A stretch of DNA of 64,000 bases from Alphaproteobacteria bacterium (GTDB taxonomy: Bacteria; Pseudomonadota; Alphaproteobacteria; Ferrovibrionales; Ferrovibrionaceae). Positions 51,439 through 61,814 of this stretch are shown here, piece after piece. Below the pieces are notes generated by a model, which was given only the letters and a program-made list of their open reading frames with translations, did no database searches and was not told the origin of the DNA. The stretch spans positions 175,265 to 239,264 of the forward strand of contig JAFKFH010000013.1 in the NCBI GenBank assembly GCA_017307375.1, in the 5' to 3' direction. The first letter of the stretch is position 1; each line of letters begins with the position of its first letter. The translations under genes and the position numbers were made by a program.

Positions 51439-52094
51439 CCACGCCCATCGAGGACGTTGCCGATCTGTCGGGTAACCTCATCCATTTCCGCCATGCCGTC
51501 AACCTCGTGCAGGATACCCTTCGCCCGATAGTAGGGCAGCAAGGGCGCAGTCTGCGCGTGATAGACGTCAAGACGGGATTTCACGGTCTCGGCCTTGTCG
51601 TCGGGGCGGCGCACGAACTCGGTCGAGCCGCACGAATCGCAAACGCCGGGAACCTTGGTCGGCTTGAAGCGGTCGTGATACCCCGTGCCGCATTTGGCAC
51701 AGGTGAAACGGCCGGTGATCCGCTCGATCAGGGCCGAGTCGTCTACCTTCATCTCGATGACATGATCAAGACTCAGGCCGCGCTGCTGCAGCATCTCGTC
51801 CAGCGCCGCGGCCTGGGCCGGGTTCCGGGGAAAGCCGTCGAGCACGAAACCATTCTTCGCGTCAGGCTGGTCGATCCGCTCGCCGATGATCGAGACGACG
51901 ACCGAATCGGGGACCAGGTCGCCACGCTTCATGATCGCCTCGGCCTCGCGGCCGATCTCGGTCCCCGCCTTGACCGCCGCGCGCAGCATGTCACCGGTCG
52001 ACAGCTGGGGCAGGCCCCGCTGTTCGGTCAGCCGCTGCGCCTGGGTGCCCTTGCCGGCTCCCGGCGGTCCGAGAAGAATTAGCCTGCTGCTCAC
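51435..52094 (-). CDS. adk: Adenylate kinase
   Basis: The 219-residue enzyme equilibrates ATP and AMP with ADP. It has the P-loop GPPGAGKGTQA, the AMP-binding region STGDMLRAAV and DGFPRNPAQA, and a long LID domain with a four-Cys zinc-type knuckle (CAKC ... CDSC). It starts with GTG at 52094, overlapping the secY stop (GTGA), so its translation is coupled to secY. Confidence 0.97.
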   Translation of the reverse strand: MSSRLILLGPPGAGKGTQAQRLTEQRGLPQLSTGDMLRAAVKAGTEIGREAEAIMKRGDLVPDSVVVSIIGERIDQPDAKNGFVLDGFPRNPAQAAALDEMLQQRGLSLDHVIEMKVDDSALIERITGRFTCAKCGTGYHDRFKPTKVPGVCDSCGSTEFVRRPDDKAETVKSRLDVYHAQTAPLLPYYRAKGILHEVDGMAEMDEVTRQIGNVLDGRG

Positions 52095-53437
52095 TTCCTG
52101 CTCCCCTTCAGGCGGGCCTTCTTGATCAGGCCTTCATACTGATGCGCGATCAGATGCGACTGGATCTGCGCCACCGTATCCATGGTCACGGACACGATAA
52201 TCAGGATCGACGTGCCGCCGAAATAGAACGGCACGGAATACTGCGAGATCAGGATCTCCGGCAGGAGGCAGACCACGCAGAGATAGAGCGAACCGATGAC
52301 CGTCAGCCTGGTCAGCACGTAATCGATATACTCGGCCGTGCGCTGGCCGGGGCGGATGCCCGGAATGAAGCCGCCGTTCTTCTTCAGATTGTCGGCAGTC
52401 TCGACCGGATTGAACTGGATCGAGGTGTAGAAGAAGGCGAAGAAGATGATCAGCGCCATGTAGAGGATGACGTAGGCTGGGCGGCCATGGCCCAGCGCCG
52501 TCGAGATCCACACCAGCCAGTCCGGCATGTTCTGCCCGCCCGAGAACTGGGCGAAGGTCGTCGGCATCAGCAGCAGCGACGAGGCAAAGATCGGCGGGAT
52601 GACGCCGGCGGCATTGATCTTCAACGGCAGATGCGAGGCTTCGCCGCCGAACACACGGTTGCCGTGCTGACGCTTCGGGTACTGCACCAGCAGGCGTCGC
52701 TGGGCCCGCTCCATGAACACGACGAAGGCGATCACGGCCACGACCATGACCAGCAGGAACAGGATGAAGATGGTCGACAGCGCACCGGTACGGCCGAGTT
52801 CGAGCGTGCCCACGAGCGCCCTGGGGAGCTCGGCAACAATGCCGGCCATGATGATCAGCGAAATGCCGTTGCCGATGCCGCGCTGCTGGATCTGCTCGCC
52901 CAGCCACATCAGGAACAGCGTGCCGCCGGTCAGCGTCAGGACCGTGGTCACCCGGAAGAACAGGCCGGGGTCGAGCACCAGCGCTCCGCGGCTGCCCGAC
53001 GCGGCCTCGAGGCCGACGGCAACGCCATAGGCCTGGGCGATCGCCAGGATGACGGTGAAATAGCGGGTGTACTGGTTGAGAACCTTGCGGCCCGTCGGGC
53101 CTTCCTTCTTCAGCGCCTCGAGCTTCGGCGACAGCGCGGTGCCGAGCTGGATGATGATCGATGCCGAGATATAGGGCATGATCGTCAGCGCAAAGATCGT
53201 CATGCGGCTCAGCGCGCCGCCGGCCAGCACGTCGAACATGCCGAGAATGCCGGTCGACCCCTGCTGGAACATCTCGCTCAGGACATGCGGATCGATGCCG
53301 GGCAGCGGGATATAGGTGCCGAGACGGTAGACGATGAGCGCGCCCAGGGTAAACCACAGGCGCTTCTTGAGCTCCTCCGCCTTGGCGAAGGCACCGAAAT
53401 TCAATGAGGCGGCGAGCTGTTCGGCGGCTGACGCCAT
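52091..53437 (-). CDS. secY: Protein translocase subunit SecY
   Basis: This 448-residue channel protein has ten membrane helices. Visible landmarks are RLGTYIPLPGIDPHVL at the N-terminus (first periplasmic region), the plug-following FALTIMPYISASIIIQL, and TAEYIDYVLTRLTVIGSLYL near the C-terminus. With SecE and SecG (elsewhere) it exports proteins and inserts membrane proteins. A 131-base gap with a hairpin separates it from rplO. Confidence 0.97.
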   Translation of the reverse strand: MASAAEQLAASLNFGAFAKAEELKKRLWFTLGALIVYRLGTYIPLPGIDPHVLSEMFQQGSTGILGMFDVLAGGALSRMTIFALTIMPYISASIIIQLGTALSPKLEALKKEGPTGRKVLNQYTRYFTVILAIAQAYGVAVGLEAASGSRGALVLDPGLFFRVTTVLTLTGGTLFLMWLGEQIQQRGIGNGISLIIMAGIVAELPRALVGTLELGRTGALSTIFILFLLVMVVAVIAFVVFMERAQRRLLVQYPKRQHGNRVFGGEASHLPLKINAAGVIPPIFASSLLLMPTTFAQFSGGQNMPDWLVWISTALGHGRPAYVILYMALIIFFAFFYTSIQFNPVETADNLKKNGGFIPGIRPGQRTAEYIDYVLTRLTVIGSLYLCVVCLLPEILISQYSVPFYFGGTSILIIVSVTMDTVAQIQSHLIAHQYEGLIKKARLKGSRK

Positions 53438-53524
53438 GGACCCTCTCCACTACGGCGCCGTCGCTCCAACCCCTCCCGGGCGGAAAGCCGACGGCGCGAA
53501 CACGCAAGCCTAATAGGTAACGAT

Positions 53525-53554
53525 CCGGGCGCCAGCCGCAAGGGCGGCGCCCGG
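53525..53554. other. Intercistronic hairpin between rplO and secY
   Basis: CCGGGCGCC (53525-53533) pairs with GGCGCCCGG (53546-53554) over 9 bp around a 12-base loop. No T-run follows on the coding strand, so it is not a standard terminator; it may damp transcription or translation into secY, which is needed in smaller amounts than ribosomal proteins. Confidence 0.65.
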
Positions 53555-53568
53555 GTAACGCCCGTTAC

Positions 53569-54069
53569 TTACTTCTTCTTCTCTTTCTTGGCCTTCGGCT
53601 CGGCCGGGGCCTCGACGGCCGGCAGCGTCACCGAACCGCCGACCTTCTCGACCTGGGCGGTCGCCGCGGCCGAAGCCGCATCGACGGCAAACGACGCCTT
53701 AGCGGTCAGCGTGCCCTTGGCGAGCAGCCGCACCGGCATGCGGCGATCGGCCAGGCCGGCGTCACGCAGGATGTCGGAGGTGATCGCCTGGCTGGCGTCG
53801 ATGCGGCCGGCGTCGATCGCCTTCTGCACCGTGCCCAGGTTCACCGGCGCGAATTCGAGACGGTTCAGCGGGTTGAAGCCGCGCTTGGGCAGGCGACGAT
53901 GGATCGGCATCTGGCCGCCTTCGAAGCCCTTGATGCTGACGCCGGTACGCGCCTTCTGACCCTTCACGCCGCGGCCCGAGGTCTTGCCCTTGCCCGACCC
54001 GATGCCACGGCCGACGCGCATGCGGAACTTGCGCGAGCCTTCGTTGTCAGCGAGCTGATTGAGACGCAT
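53569..54069 (-). CDS. rplO: 50S ribosomal protein L15
   Basis: The 166-residue protein begins [20 protein letters not shown] and has the Gly-rich [22 protein letters not shown] segment and [17 protein letters not shown]. The C-terminus ends in a Lys/Glu-rich tail. L15 organises 23S rRNA early in 50S assembly. Confidence 0.97.
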   Translation of the reverse strand: MRLNQLADNEGSRKFRMRVGRGIGSGKGKTSGRGVKGQKARTGVSIKGFEGGQMPIHRRLPKRGFNPLNRLEFAPVNLGTVQKAIDAGRIDASQAITSDILRDAGLADRRMPVRLLAKGTLTAKASFAVDAASAAATAQVEKVGGSVTLPAVEAPAEPKAKKEKKK

Positions 54070-54099
54070 GACTTGGTTCCTCTAGACCTTGATCTGCGC

Positions 54100-54291
54100 T
54101 CAGCCGACGGTGTCGACGTCGAGCAGATGGCGGACCTTGTTGATCATCCCGCGCACCGAGGGGGTATCCTCGAGCTCGCGCGACGAATGCAGCTTGCGCA
54201 GGCCGAGGCCGACCAGCGTCTGCTGCTGGTCGATCTCGCGCTTGTTGGCCGAACGGACCAGAGTGACCCGGACCTTCGCGTTGGCGGTCAT
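54100..54291 (-). CDS. rpmD: 50S ribosomal protein L30
   Basis: The 63-residue protein contains the short-type L30 signature [23 protein letters not shown] and [17 protein letters not shown]. It lies between rpsE (5-base gap) and rplO, the universal spc-operon position. Confidence 0.96.
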   Translation of the reverse strand: MTANAKVRVTLVRSANKREIDQQQTLVGLGLRKLHSSRELEDTPSVRGMINKVRHLLDVDTVG

Positions 54292-54296
54292 TGAGC

Positions 54297-54827
54297 TTAC
54301 TCCTCGGTCTCGCTGCGGCGACCGATGATCTCGCTCACCTTCTTGCCGCGGCGGGCAGCGACCGCACGCGGCGCCGCCAGGTTGGTCAGGGCGTCGAACG
54401 TCGCCTTGACCATGTTGTGCGGGTTCGAGGTGCCGAGCGACTTGGTCACCACGTCGGCCACACCCAGGGTTTCGAACACGGCGCGCATCGGGCCGCCGGC
54501 GATGATGCCGGTACCGGCCGGCGCGGCGCGCAGCAGCACCTTGCCGGCACCGTGATGGCCGGCGACGTCGTGATGCAGGGTCCGGCCTTCGCGCAGCGGC
54601 ACGCGGACCAGGTTGCGCTTGGCCCGCTCGGTCGCCTTGCGGATCGCCTCCGGCACCTCGCGCGCCTTGCCCGAGCCATAACCGACCCGGCCCTTCTGGT
54701 CGCCGACGACGACGAGGGCGGCAAAGCCGAAGCGCCGGCCGCCCTTCACCACCTTGGCGACGCGGTTGATGCTGACCAGCTTGTCGACCAGTTCGCCGTC
54801 GCCACGATCTTCACGTTCAGGACGCAT
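54297..54827 (-). CDS. rpsE: 30S ribosomal protein S5
   Basis: The 176-residue protein has the S5 N-terminal double-stranded RNA-binding domain ([22 protein letters not shown]) and the C-terminal [21 protein letters not shown] region. S5 is involved in decoding accuracy. The start at 54827 gives a short charged N-terminal extension typical of the group. Confidence 0.97.
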   Translation of the reverse strand: MRPEREDRGDGELVDKLVSINRVAKVVKGGRRFGFAALVVVGDQKGRVGYGSGKAREVPEAIRKATERAKRNLVRVPLREGRTLHHDVAGHHGAGKVLLRAAPAGTGIIAGGPMRAVFETLGVADVVTKSLGTSNPHNMVKATFDALTNLAAPRAVAARRGKKVSEIIGRRSETEE

Positions 54828-54856
54828 AGTTGTCTAACCTTCTCTCGTGCCGGCGA

Positions 54857-55219
54857 TCAGAACTCGAGCCCGCCCTCGCGGGCTCCGTCTGCCAAGGCCT
54901 TGATGCGGCCGTGATAGATGTAACCGCCGCGGTCGAACACGACCTTGTCGATACCGGCCTTCTTGGCGCGCTCGGCGACGAGCTTGCCGACCGCCTCGGC
55001 CGCCGCCTTGTCGGCGCCGGTCTTCAGCGAGCCCTTCAGCTCCTTGTCCAGCGACGAGGCCGCGACCAGGGTCACGCCCTTGAGATCGTCGATGACCTGG
55101 ACATAGATGTGCTTGGACGAGCGGAACACCGACAGCCGGGGACGGCCATAGGCAGTCGCGCGGAGGGTCGTGCGCACGCGCTGCTTGCGGCGCTCGAACA
55201 GTTGATCCTTCTTCAGCAT
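54857..55219 (-). CDS. rplR: 50S ribosomal protein L18
   Basis: The 120-residue protein has [25 protein letters not shown] and [24 protein letters not shown] at the C-terminus. L18 brings 5S rRNA into the 50S subunit. I use the ATG at 55219 ([11 protein letters not shown]), which matches the family; the open frame extends upstream only as an overlap with rplF. Confidence 0.97.
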   Translation of the reverse strand: MLKKDQLFERRKQRVRTTLRATAYGRPRLSVFRSSKHIYVQVIDDLKGVTLVAASSLDKELKGSLKTGADKAAAEAVGKLVAERAKKAGIDKVVFDRGGYIYHGRIKALADGAREGGLEF

Positions 55220-55230
55220 GGCGGCGATCC

Positions 55231-55764
55231 TTACTTCTTCTTGCCTTCCTTGCGGAGGATGGTCTCGGTCGCGTACTTGATGCCCTTGCCCTTGTAGGGC
55301 TCGGGACCACGGTACGACCGGATTTCCGCCGCAATCTGACCGACGCGCTGCTTGTCGGCGCCCGAGATCGAGATGGCAGTCTGCTTCTCGACCTTGATCT
55401 CGATGCCTTCCGGGATCGGGTAGACGATCTCGTGGCTGTAGCCGAGCTGCAGAACCAGGTTCGGACCCTGGACGTTGGCACGATAGCCGACGCCGTTGAT
55501 CTCGAGGTCGACCTTGAACCCCGTCGACACACCCTTGACCAGGTTCGACACCAGCGTGCGCTGCATGCCCCACATCATGCGGGCGCGGCGCGACGTGGTG
55601 CGCGGCTTGACCGAAACCTTGCCGTCGGCCAGCGCGACGTCGAGATCGTCGACGACACGCACGGCGAGCGCGCCCTTCGGACCCTTCGCCGTCACTTCCT
55701 GACCGTTGACCTGCACCGTCACCCCGGCGGGGACGGCCACAGCATGCTTGCCGATACGCGACAT
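55231..55764 (-). CDS. rplF: 50S ribosomal protein L6
   Basis: The 177-residue protein starts [18 protein letters not shown] and ends with the conserved [20 protein letters not shown]6 lies near the factor-binding site. The ATG at 55764 is preferred over the upstream start at 55830 because it gives the universal MSRIGK N-terminus. Confidence 0.98.
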   Translation of the reverse strand: MSRIGKHAVAVPAGVTVQVNGQEVTAKGPKGALAVRVVDDLDVALADGKVSVKPRTTSRRARMMWGMQRTLVSNLVKGVSTGFKVDLEINGVGYRANVQGPNLVLQLGYSHEIVYPIPEGIEIKVEKQTAISISGADKQRVGQIAAEIRSYRGPEPYKGKGIKYATETILRKEGKKK

Positions 55765-55777
55765 TGACCGGTCCTCC

Positions 55778-56173
55778 TTAGAATACGTGCGCGAGGACCT
55801 CGCCGCCGACATTGGCAGCGCGGGCGTCATTGTCCGACATCACGCCGCGCGGCGTCGACAGGATCGAGATGCCAAGCCCGTTGCGGACCTTCGGCAGATC
55901 GTTGATCGACGAATAGACGCGACGGCCGGGGCGCGACACGCGGGAGATGGTCTTGATGACCGGCTGCCCGTCGTAATACTTCAGCTCGATCGACAGGGTG
56001 GGCTTGCCATCCCCCTCCGACCGCGTGAAGCCGCGGATGTACCCTTCCTTCTTCAGCACTTCGAGCACGTTTGCACGCAGCTTCGAAGCCGGGCTCTCGA
56101 TGACGGCCTTGCCGGCACGCTGCCCGTTGCGGATACGCGTCAGCATATCCCCGAGAGGATCGCTCAGTGCCAT
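55778..56173 (-). CDS. rpsH: 30S ribosomal protein S8
   Basis: The 131-residue protein has [18 protein letters not shown] at the N-terminus and [24 protein letters not shown] at the C-terminus. S8 binds 16S rRNA helix 21 and in E. coli represses the spc operon by binding the rplE leader; whether this happens here is not visible from the sequence. Confidence 0.98.
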   Translation of the reverse strand: MALSDPLGDMLTRIRNGQRAGKAVIESPASKLRANVLEVLKKEGYIRGFTRSEGDGKPTLSIELKYYDGQPVIKTISRVSRPGRRVYSSINDLPKVRNGLGISILSTPRGVMSDNDARAANVGGEVLAHVF

Positions 56174-56207
56174 ATCCGTTGTCCTCCTTCCAAAACCTAA
56201 AAGGCTG

Positions 56208-56513
56208 TTACCAGCTCGACTTCACCATGCCCGGGATCTGGCCGAACGAGGCCAGTTCGCGGAGCATGTTGCGCGAAATCTCGAGCTTGCGATAGTTGCC
56301 GCGCGAACGGCCGGTGATCTTGCAGCGCAGGCGAATGCGATTCTTCGCCGAGTTGCGCGGCATTTCGGCGAGCTTGAGGGCCGCGGCGAAGCGCTCCTCG
56401 GGCTCGGCCTCACGGTTCATCACCTGAGCCTTCAGGCGCGCCCGCTTGTTGCGGAGCTGCGCCGTCATCTTCTTGCGCCGCTCGTTCTTCTCGATGGAGC
56501 TCTTCTTGGCCAT
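56208..56513 (-). CDS. rpsN: 30S ribosomal protein S14
   Basis: The 101-residue, zinc-free (long) form of S14 begins [16 protein letters not shown] and ends with [20 protein letters not shown] and [11 protein letters not shown]. No CxxC pairs are present, so it is the C-minus type. Confidence 0.98.
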   Translation of the reverse strand: MAKKSSIEKNERRKKMTAQLRNKRARLKAQVMNREAEPEERFAAALKLAEMPRNSAKNRIRLRCKITGRSRGNYRKLEISRNMLRELASFGQIPGMVKSSW

Positions 56514-56523
56514 CGTCTCGTCC

Positions 56524-57075
56524 TCAGTTGCTGAACGGCATGTTGAAGCCGGCGAGCAGGGCCTTGGCCTCCGCGTCGGTCTTCGCCGTGGTCACGAAGA
56601 TGATGTCCATACCACGAACCGCATCGATCTTGTCGTAATCGATTTCCGGGAAAATGATCTGCTCCTTCAGGCCCAGGGCATAGTTGCCCCGGCCGTCGAA
56701 GCTCTTCGGCGGCACGCCGCGGAAATCGCGGACGCGCGGCAGCGCGATATTGATCAGGCGGTCGAGGAACTCGAACATCTGCTGGCGGCGCAGCGTGACC
56801 TTGACGCCGATCGGCTGGTTCTCGCGCAGCTTGAAGTTCGCGATCGACTTGCGGGCCTTGGTCACCACCGGCTTCTGGCCGGTGATCGCGGCCAGCTCGG
56901 CCGCCGCGGCCTGGATCTTCTTGGAGTCGGCAACGGCTTCGCCCACGCCCATGTTGATCACGATCTTGTCGAGCTTCGGCACCGACATGGGATTGGCGTA
57001 GCCGAACTTCTCGACCAGCTGCTTCCGGACCACGTTGTCGTAGTGGTCCTTCAGACGGGGATTGGCTTCAGCCAT
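56524..57075 (-). CDS. rplE: 50S ribosomal protein L5
   Basis: The 183-residue protein has [54 protein letters not shown] and the C-terminal [21 protein letters not shown]5 binds 5S rRNA and the P-site tRNA. The ATG at 57075 (MAEANPRL) is used; the open frame continues 21 bases upstream. Confidence 0.98.
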   Translation of the reverse strand: MAEANPRLKDHYDNVVRKQLVEKFGYANPMSVPKLDKIVINMGVGEAVADSKKIQAAAAELAAITGQKPVVTKARKSIANFKLRENQPIGVKVTLRRQQMFEFLDRLINIALPRVRDFRGVPPKSFDGRGNYALGLKEQIIFPEIDYDKIDAVRGMDIIFVTTAKTDAEAKALLAGFNMPFSN

Positions 57076-57085
57076 GGCGGTATCC

Positions 57086-57409
57086 TCAGAGATCAATCAC
57101 TTCGCCGGAGCGCTTGGCGACGCGCACCTTACGGCCATCCTCGAGGACCTTGAAGCCGACGCGGGTCGGCTTGCCGTCCTTGGGATCGCGCATGGCGATG
57201 TTCGAGATATGGACCGGCGCTTCCTTGGAGACGATGCCGCCCTGATCGGTGCGGCTCGGCTTCGTGTGGCGCTTGACCAGGTTGACGCCGGAGACGACCG
57301 CGCGGCGTTCCTCGCGGATCACCTGCAGCACTTCGCCTTCCTTGCCGGCGTCGCGGCCGGTGATGACGACGACCTTGTCGCCCTTCTTGATCTTGAACTT
57401 CTCGGCCAT
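57086..57409 (-). CDS. rplX: 50S ribosomal protein L24
   Basis: The 107-residue protein carries the KOW motif [21 protein letters not shown] and [12 protein letters not shown]24 is an early 50S assembly initiator. It follows rplN with a 2-base gap. Confidence 0.98.
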   Translation of the reverse strand: MAEKFKIKKGDKVVVITGRDAGKEGEVLQVIREERRAVVSGVNLVKRHTKPSRTDQGGIVSKEAPVHISNIAMRDPKDGKPTRVGFKVLEDGRKVRVAKRSGEVIDL

Positions 57410-57411
57410 GG

Positions 57412-57780
57412 TTACAGCACCTCCGGCGCGAGGCTGATGATCTTCATGTGGTTCTTCGCGCGCAATTCGCGGGTGACCGGCCCGAAGATACGGGTGCCGA
57501 TCGGCTCGTTCTGCTTGTTGATCAGAACGGCCGCGTTGCGATCGAAACGGATCGCGGTGCCATCGGGACGGCGAATCTCCTTGGCCGTGCGAACGATGAT
57601 GGCGCGATGCACATCACCCTTCTTCACGCGGCCGCGGGGGATCGCTTCCTTGACCGACACAACGATGATGTCGCCGACCGACGCGAACTTCCGCTTCGCG
57701 CCACCCAGCACCTTGATGCACTGGACGCGGCGGGCGCCGGAGTTGTCGGCGACGTCAAGATTAGTTTCGGCCTGGATCAT
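57412..57780 (-). CDS. rplN: 50S ribosomal protein L14
   Basis: The 122-residue protein has [21 protein letters not shown] and the conserved [14 protein letters not shown] and [21 protein letters not shown]14 forms an intersubunit bridge with 16S rRNA. It opens the spc-type block directly after rpsQ. Confidence 0.98.
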   Translation of the reverse strand: MIQAETNLDVADNSGARRVQCIKVLGGAKRKFASVGDIIVVSVKEAIPRGRVKKGDVHRAIIVRTAKEIRRPDGTAIRFDRNAAVLINKQNEPIGTRIFGPVTRELRAKNHMKIISLAPEVL

Positions 57781-57803
57781 GGGTTAGACCTCCGCAAACT
57801 GGC

Positions 57804-58052
57804 TCAGGCCTGGTCGGCCGGGGCGGATCCCCGGGCCAACCAGCGCTTGAGCTTCGACATCGGCCGGCATTCCTCGATGAACACCACGTCGCCCACCTTG
57901 AACGAGTTGGCCTCGTCATGGGCGTGGTACTTCTTGGTCCGCCGGATGAACTTCTTGTACATCGGGTGCATGAAGCGGCGCTCGACCTGGACGACGACGG
58001 TCTTGTCGCCCTTGTCGCTCACCACAACGCCCTGCAGGACGCGCTTCGGCAT
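57804..58052 (-). CDS. rpsQ: 30S ribosomal protein S17
   Basis: The 82-residue protein has [21 protein letters not shown] and [22 protein letters not shown]17 binds the 5' domain of 16S rRNA. Normal size and position after rpmC. Confidence 0.98.
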   Translation of the reverse strand: MPKRVLQGVVVSDKGDKTVVVQVERRFMHPMYKKFIRRTKKYHAHDEANSFKVGDVVFIEECRPMSKLKRWLARGSAPADQA

Positions 58053-58064
58053 CGTTGGTCTCCG

Positions 58065-58259
58065 TTACTTCTTGTTCGCCAGCTTCGTCAGCGCGGTCTT
58101 GATCCGCGCGACGTCGCGACGCACCTGACGCACCCGCGCCGTGTTCTCGAGCTGGCCGGTAGCCTGCTGGAAGCGCAGATTGAACTGCTCCTTCTTCAGG
58201 CCGATCAGCTGTTCCTTGAGCTGGTCGGGCGTCTTGCCGACGAGTTCGCTCGCCTTCAT
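58065..58259 (-). CDS. rpmC: 50S ribosomal protein L29
   Basis: This 64-residue, two-helix protein ([21 protein letters not shown], then [20 protein letters not shown]) sits at the nascent-chain exit. One base separates its start from the rplP stop. Confidence 0.97.
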   Translation of the reverse strand: MKASELVGKTPDQLKEQLIGLKKEQFNLRFQQATGQLENTARVRQVRRDVARIKTALTKLANKK

Positions 58260-58260
58260 A

Positions 58261-58680
58261 TCACGCTCCCTCGCCCATGCGGGTCACGACCTTGGTCTTG
58301 ATCGGCAGCTTGGCGGCGCCCAGCGCGAAGGCTTCCTTCGCGATTTCCGCCGACACGCCGTCGATCTCGAACATGATGCGGCCCGGGGCCACGCGCGCGA
58401 CCCAGTATTCCGGCGAGCCCTTGCCCGAGCCCATGCGGACTTCGGCAGGCTTGCGGCTGACCGGCACGTCCGGGAAGATCCGGATCCAGACGCGGCCGGC
58501 ACGCTTCATGTGACGGGTGATCGCACGGCGGGTCGCCTCGATCTGACGCGCGGTGACGCGCATCGGCTCCAGCGCCTTCAGGCCGAACGCGCCGAAGTTC
58601 AGCGCAGTGCCGCCCTTCGCCACGCCCTTGATGCGGCCCTTATGCGCCTTGCGGAACTTCGTCCGTTTCGGTGACAACAT
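58261..58680 (-). CDS. rplP: 50S ribosomal protein L16
   Basis: The 139-residue protein begins [19 protein letters not shown] and has [23 protein letters not shown] and [21 protein letters not shown]16 lines the A-site tRNA path. It lies between rpsC and rpmC in the universal order. Confidence 0.98.
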   Translation of the reverse strand: MLSPKRTKFRKAHKGRIKGVAKGGTALNFGAFGLKALEPMRVTARQIEATRRAITRHMKRAGRVWIRIFPDVPVSRKPAEVRMGSGKGSPEYWVARVAPGRIMFEIDGVSAEIAKEAFALGAAKLPIKTKVVTRMGEGA

Positions 58681-58703
58681 CTCGGTCTACTCCCAAACTC
58701 GGC

Positions 58704-59384
58704 TTAGCGCCCGCTCGCCTGTTCGGCGAGACGCTTGTCCTGGGCCATCGGGTCGTGGGCCATCACTTCGCCCTTGAACACCCACACCTTGACGCCGCAG
58801 GTGCCGTAGGCGGTCTTGGCGGTCGCGCGACCGAAATCGATGTCGGCGCGCAGCGTGTGCAGCGGCACCCGGCCTTCGCGATACCATTCGATACGGGCGA
58901 TTTCGGCACCACCCAGACGGCCCGAGCAGTTGATGCGGATGCCCTGGCCACCCAGGCGCATCGCCGACTGCACGGCGCGCTTCATCGCACGGCGGAAAGC
59001 CACGCGGCGCTCCAGCTGCTGGGCGATGTTCTCGGCGATCAACTTGGCGTCGATTTCCGGCTTGCGGATCTCGACGATGTTCAGGTTGACCTCCGACTTC
59101 GTCATCTTGGCCAGCTCGGCGCGCAGCTTCTCGATGTCGGCGCCCTTCTTGCCGATCACCACGCCCGGACGCGCCGAGTGAATGGTGATGCGGGCCTTCT
59201 TGGCCGGCCGCTCGATCACGATGCGGCTGACGCCGGCCTGGGCCAGGCGCGCCTCGAGGAACTTACGGATCTTGAGATCCTCGTGCAGCATCCCCGCGTA
59301 GTCCTTCGCGCCGGCAAACCAGCGCGAGTCCCAGGTCCGGTTGACGCCGAGCCGCAGCCCGACCGGATTGACTTTCTGACCCAT
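58704..59384 (-). CDS. rpsC: 30S ribosomal protein S3
   Basis: The 226-residue protein starts [20 protein letters not shown] and includes the KH-type RNA-binding domain with [17 protein letters not shown], then [21 protein letters not shown]3 is part of the mRNA entry helicase. Its ATG shares one base with the rplV stop (TAATG). Confidence 0.98.
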   Translation of the reverse strand: MGQKVNPVGLRLGVNRTWDSRWFAGAKDYAGMLHEDLKIRKFLEARLAQAGVSRIVIERPAKKARITIHSARPGVVIGKKGADIEKLRAELAKMTKSEVNLNIVEIRKPEIDAKLIAENIAQQLERRVAFRRAMKRAVQSAMRLGGQGIRINCSGRLGGAEIARIEWYREGRVPLHTLRADIDFGRATAKTAYGTCGVKVWVFKGEVMAHDPMAQDKRLAEQASGR

Positions 59385-59764
59385 TAGTTCGCCTCCTCGC
59401 GTTCGGCGACGATCACGGTGATGTGGCTGAACGGCTTGTGCACCGGGGCACCGCGGCCGCGGCCGCGGGCGTGGAACCGCTTCATCACCAGACCCTTGCC
59501 GACCGACGCTTCCTTGACCACCAGACGATCGACGTCGAGCTGATGGTTGTTCTCGGCGTTGGCCACGGCCGACTGCAGCGCCTTCTTGACGTCCTGGGCG
59601 ATCCGGCGCTTGGAGAACGTCAGCTCGGCCAGGGCCGTGCCGACGGCCTTGCCGCGGATCAGCTGGGCGACCAGGTTCAACTTGCGCGGCGAGGTGCGGA
59701 TGTTCCGCAGCTCGGCCTTCGCCTCGTTGTCACCAAGGGTGCGCTCGCGCGCTTGCTTCGACAT
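59384..59764 (-). CDS. rplV: 50S ribosomal protein L22
   Basis: The 126-residue protein has [41 protein letters not shown] and the loop [17 protein letters not shown] that reaches into the exit tunnel. The ATG at 59764 (MSKQARERT) is used; the longer open frame overlaps rpsS and lacks homology. Confidence 0.98.
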   Translation of the reverse strand: MSKQARERTLGDNEAKAELRNIRTSPRKLNLVAQLIRGKAVGTALAELTFSKRRIAQDVKKALQSAVANAENNHQLDVDRLVVKEASVGKGLVMKRFHARGRGRGAPVHKPFSHITVIVAEREEAN

Positions 59765-59768
59765 GGCC

Positions 59769-60047
59769 TTAGCCCCTCTTCGCCTTCTTGTCCGCGGTGT
59801 GACCGGTGAAGGTCCGCGTCGGCGAGAATTCGCCGAGCTTGTGACCCACCATGTCCTCATTCACCAGGACAGGAATGAACTTATGACCGTTGTAGACGCC
59901 GAACGTCACCCCGACGAACTGCGGGACGATCGTCGAACGCCGCGACCAGGTCTTGATGACTTCCTTGCGACCCGAGCTGCGAACCGTCTCCACCTTCTTC
60001 AGGAGGAAGCCGTCGACGAACGGGCCTTTCCAGACTGAACGTGCCAC
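59769..60047 (-). CDS. rpsS: 30S ribosomal protein S19
   Basis: The 92-residue protein has [20 protein letters not shown] and [22 protein letters not shown]19 contacts S13 in the 30S head. The gap to rplV is 4 bases. Confidence 0.98.
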   Translation of the reverse strand: MARSVWKGPFVDGFLLKKVETVRSSGRKEVIKTWSRRSTIVPQFVGVTFGVYNGHKFIPVLVNEDMVGHKLGEFSPTRTFTGHTADKKAKRG

Positions 60048-60057
60048 GACCTACTCC

Positions 60058-60894
60058 TTAGCTATGCTTGCCCGACGGGCGGCGGCGCAGGATCATGCCC
60101 TGCGAACGCTTGTTGTTGCGGGTCCGCTTGCCCTTCGTCGGCTTGCCCCACGGGGTGACCGGATGGCGGCCGCCCGAGGTACGGCCTTCACCACCGCCGT
60201 GCGGATGGTCGACCGGGTTCATCACGACGCCGCGCACGGTCGGGCGAACGCCCTTCCAGCGGGTACGACCGGCCTTGCCGATCTTGACGTTCTGGTTGTC
60301 GGGGTTCGACACCGCGCCGACCGTCGCCATGCACGACAGGTTGACGAGGCGCTGTTCGCCCGACGACAGGCGCAGGATCGCGAAGCCGCGGTCCTTGCCG
60401 ACCAGCTGGACGAAGGTGCCCGCCGAACGTGCGATCTGGCCGCCCTTGCCGGGCTTCAGCTCGACGTTGTGGATGACGGTGCCGACCGGAATGGCCTTCA
60501 GCGGCATCGCGTTGCCCGGCTTGATGTCGACGCGCTCGCCCGATACGACCTGGTCGCCGGCCTTGAGGCGCTGCGGGGCCAGGATGTAGGCCTGCTCGCC
60601 GTCCTCGTACTTGACCAGCGCGATGAACGCCGACCGGTTCGGGTCGTATTCCAGGCGCTCGACGGTCGCGACCGCATCGAACTTGCGGCGCTTGAAGTCG
60701 ACCAGGCGATAGCGGCGCTTGTGACCACCGCCGTGATGGCGGGTGGTGATGCGACCGGTATTGTTGCGCCCGCCCGAGTTCTTCAGACCCTCGGTCAGTT
60801 CCTTGACCGGCTTGCCCTTCCACAGGGTCGAGCGGTCGACGAGGACGAGGCCGCGCTGCGACGGCGTCGTCGGCTTGAATGTCTTCAGCGCCAT
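60058..60894 (-). CDS. rplB: 50S ribosomal protein L2
   Basis: The 278-residue protein has [19 protein letters not shown] at the N-terminus, [16 protein letters not shown], and the peptidyl-transferase-proximal [19 protein letters not shown] with the conserved His. L2 is essential for subunit joining and peptidyl transfer. Confidence 0.98.
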   Translation of the reverse strand: MALKTFKPTTPSQRGLVLVDRSTLWKGKPVKELTEGLKNSGGRNNTGRITTRHHGGGHKRRYRLVDFKRRKFDAVATVERLEYDPNRSAFIALVKYEDGEQAYILAPQRLKAGDQVVSGERVDIKPGNAMPLKAIPVGTVIHNVELKPGKGGQIARSAGTFVQLVGKDRGFAILRLSSGEQRLVNLSCMATVGAVSNPDNQNVKIGKAGRTRWKGVRPTVRGVVMNPVDHPHGGGEGRTSGGRHPVTPWGKPTKGKRTRNNKRSQGMILRRRPSGKHS

Positions 60895-60898
60895 GGCG

Positions 60899-61192
60899 TC
60901 AGATCCCCGTGGTCACGTCGATCTTCTGGCCTTCGGCCAGCGTCACGATCGCTTTCTTGTAGTCCGAACGCTGGCCAGGGCGGCCGCGGAACAGCTTCTT
61001 CTTGCCCTTGACCACCAGCGTGTTCACCGCCGTCACCTTGACGTTGAACAGCTTCTCGACCGCCGCCTTGATCTCCGGCTTGGTCGCGTCGTCCGCCACC
61101 TTGAAGGCGACCTGGTTGTATTCCGAAACCCGGGTGGCCTTTTCGGTGATCACCGGGGACAGAATGATGTCGTAATGCTTCTCGGCGATCAT
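60899..61192 (-). CDS. rplW: 50S ribosomal protein L23
   Basis: The 97-residue protein has [21 protein letters not shown] and [22 protein letters not shown]23 docks signal recognition particle and trigger factor at the exit tunnel. Its ATG overlaps the rplD stop by 4 bases. Confidence 0.98.
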   Translation of the reverse strand: MIAEKHYDIILSPVITEKATRVSEYNQVAFKVADDATKPEIKAAVEKLFNVKVTAVNTLVVKGKKKLFRGRPGQRSDYKKAIVTLAEGQKIDVTTGI

Positions 61193-61809
61193 TTCAGGCG
61201 CGCCTCCAGGGTCTCGACCGCGGCCTTGGACAGGACCAGGGTATCGCGGCGGAGGATGTCGTACACGTTCGCGCCCTGCTGCGGCAGTACGTCGACATGC
61301 GGCAGGTTCTGGGCCGCGCGGGCGAAGTTCAGGTCAAGCTCGTTGCCGCCGATGAACAGCACCGAGTTCAGGCCGAGGCCGCCGAGCTTCTGGGCGAGGA
61401 CGCGGGTGCGGCCTTCGCCGAGCTTCAGGTCGTCGACGACGATCAGCTTGCCTTCGCGCGCCTTGGTCGACAGCGCCACCTTCAGGGCCAGCTTGCGGAC
61501 CTTCTTGGGCATCTCCGAGGCATGGCTGCGCACGACCGGGCCGAAAGCCTTGCCGCCGCCGCGGAACTGCGGAGCGCCGCGGCCGCCGTGACGGGCGCCG
61601 CCCGAACCCTTCTGGCGCACGATCTTCTTGGTCGAGTACGAGACCTCGCCGTAGGTCTTCGTCTTGTGGGTGCCCTGCTGGCGACGGGCCAGCTGGTAGA
61701 CCACCATGCGCTGCAGCAGATCCACGCGCGGATCGACGCCGAAGACCTCGTCCGCCAGCTGGATGGTGCCGACGGCCTGGTTGTCGAGATTAGTGACCTT
61801 CGCTTCCAT
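61189..61809 (-). CDS. rplD: 50S ribosomal protein L4
   Basis: The 206-residue protein has the long loop [21 protein letters not shown] that lines the exit tunnel. In E. coli L4 also represses the S10 operon through its leader; here the leader region upstream of rpsJ is short (77 bases from tuf), so this control may be absent. Confidence 0.97.
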   Translation of the reverse strand: MEAKVTNLDNQAVGTIQLADEVFGVDPRVDLLQRMVVYQLARRQQGTHKTKTYGEVSYSTKKIVRQKGSGGARHGGRGAPQFRGGGKAFGPVVRSHASEMPKKVRKLALKVALSTKAREGKLIVVDDLKLGEGRTRVLAQKLGGLGLNSVLFIGGNELDLNFARAAQNLPHVDVLPQQGANVYDILRRDTLVLSKAAVETLEARLK

Positions 61810-61814
61810 CTCGC

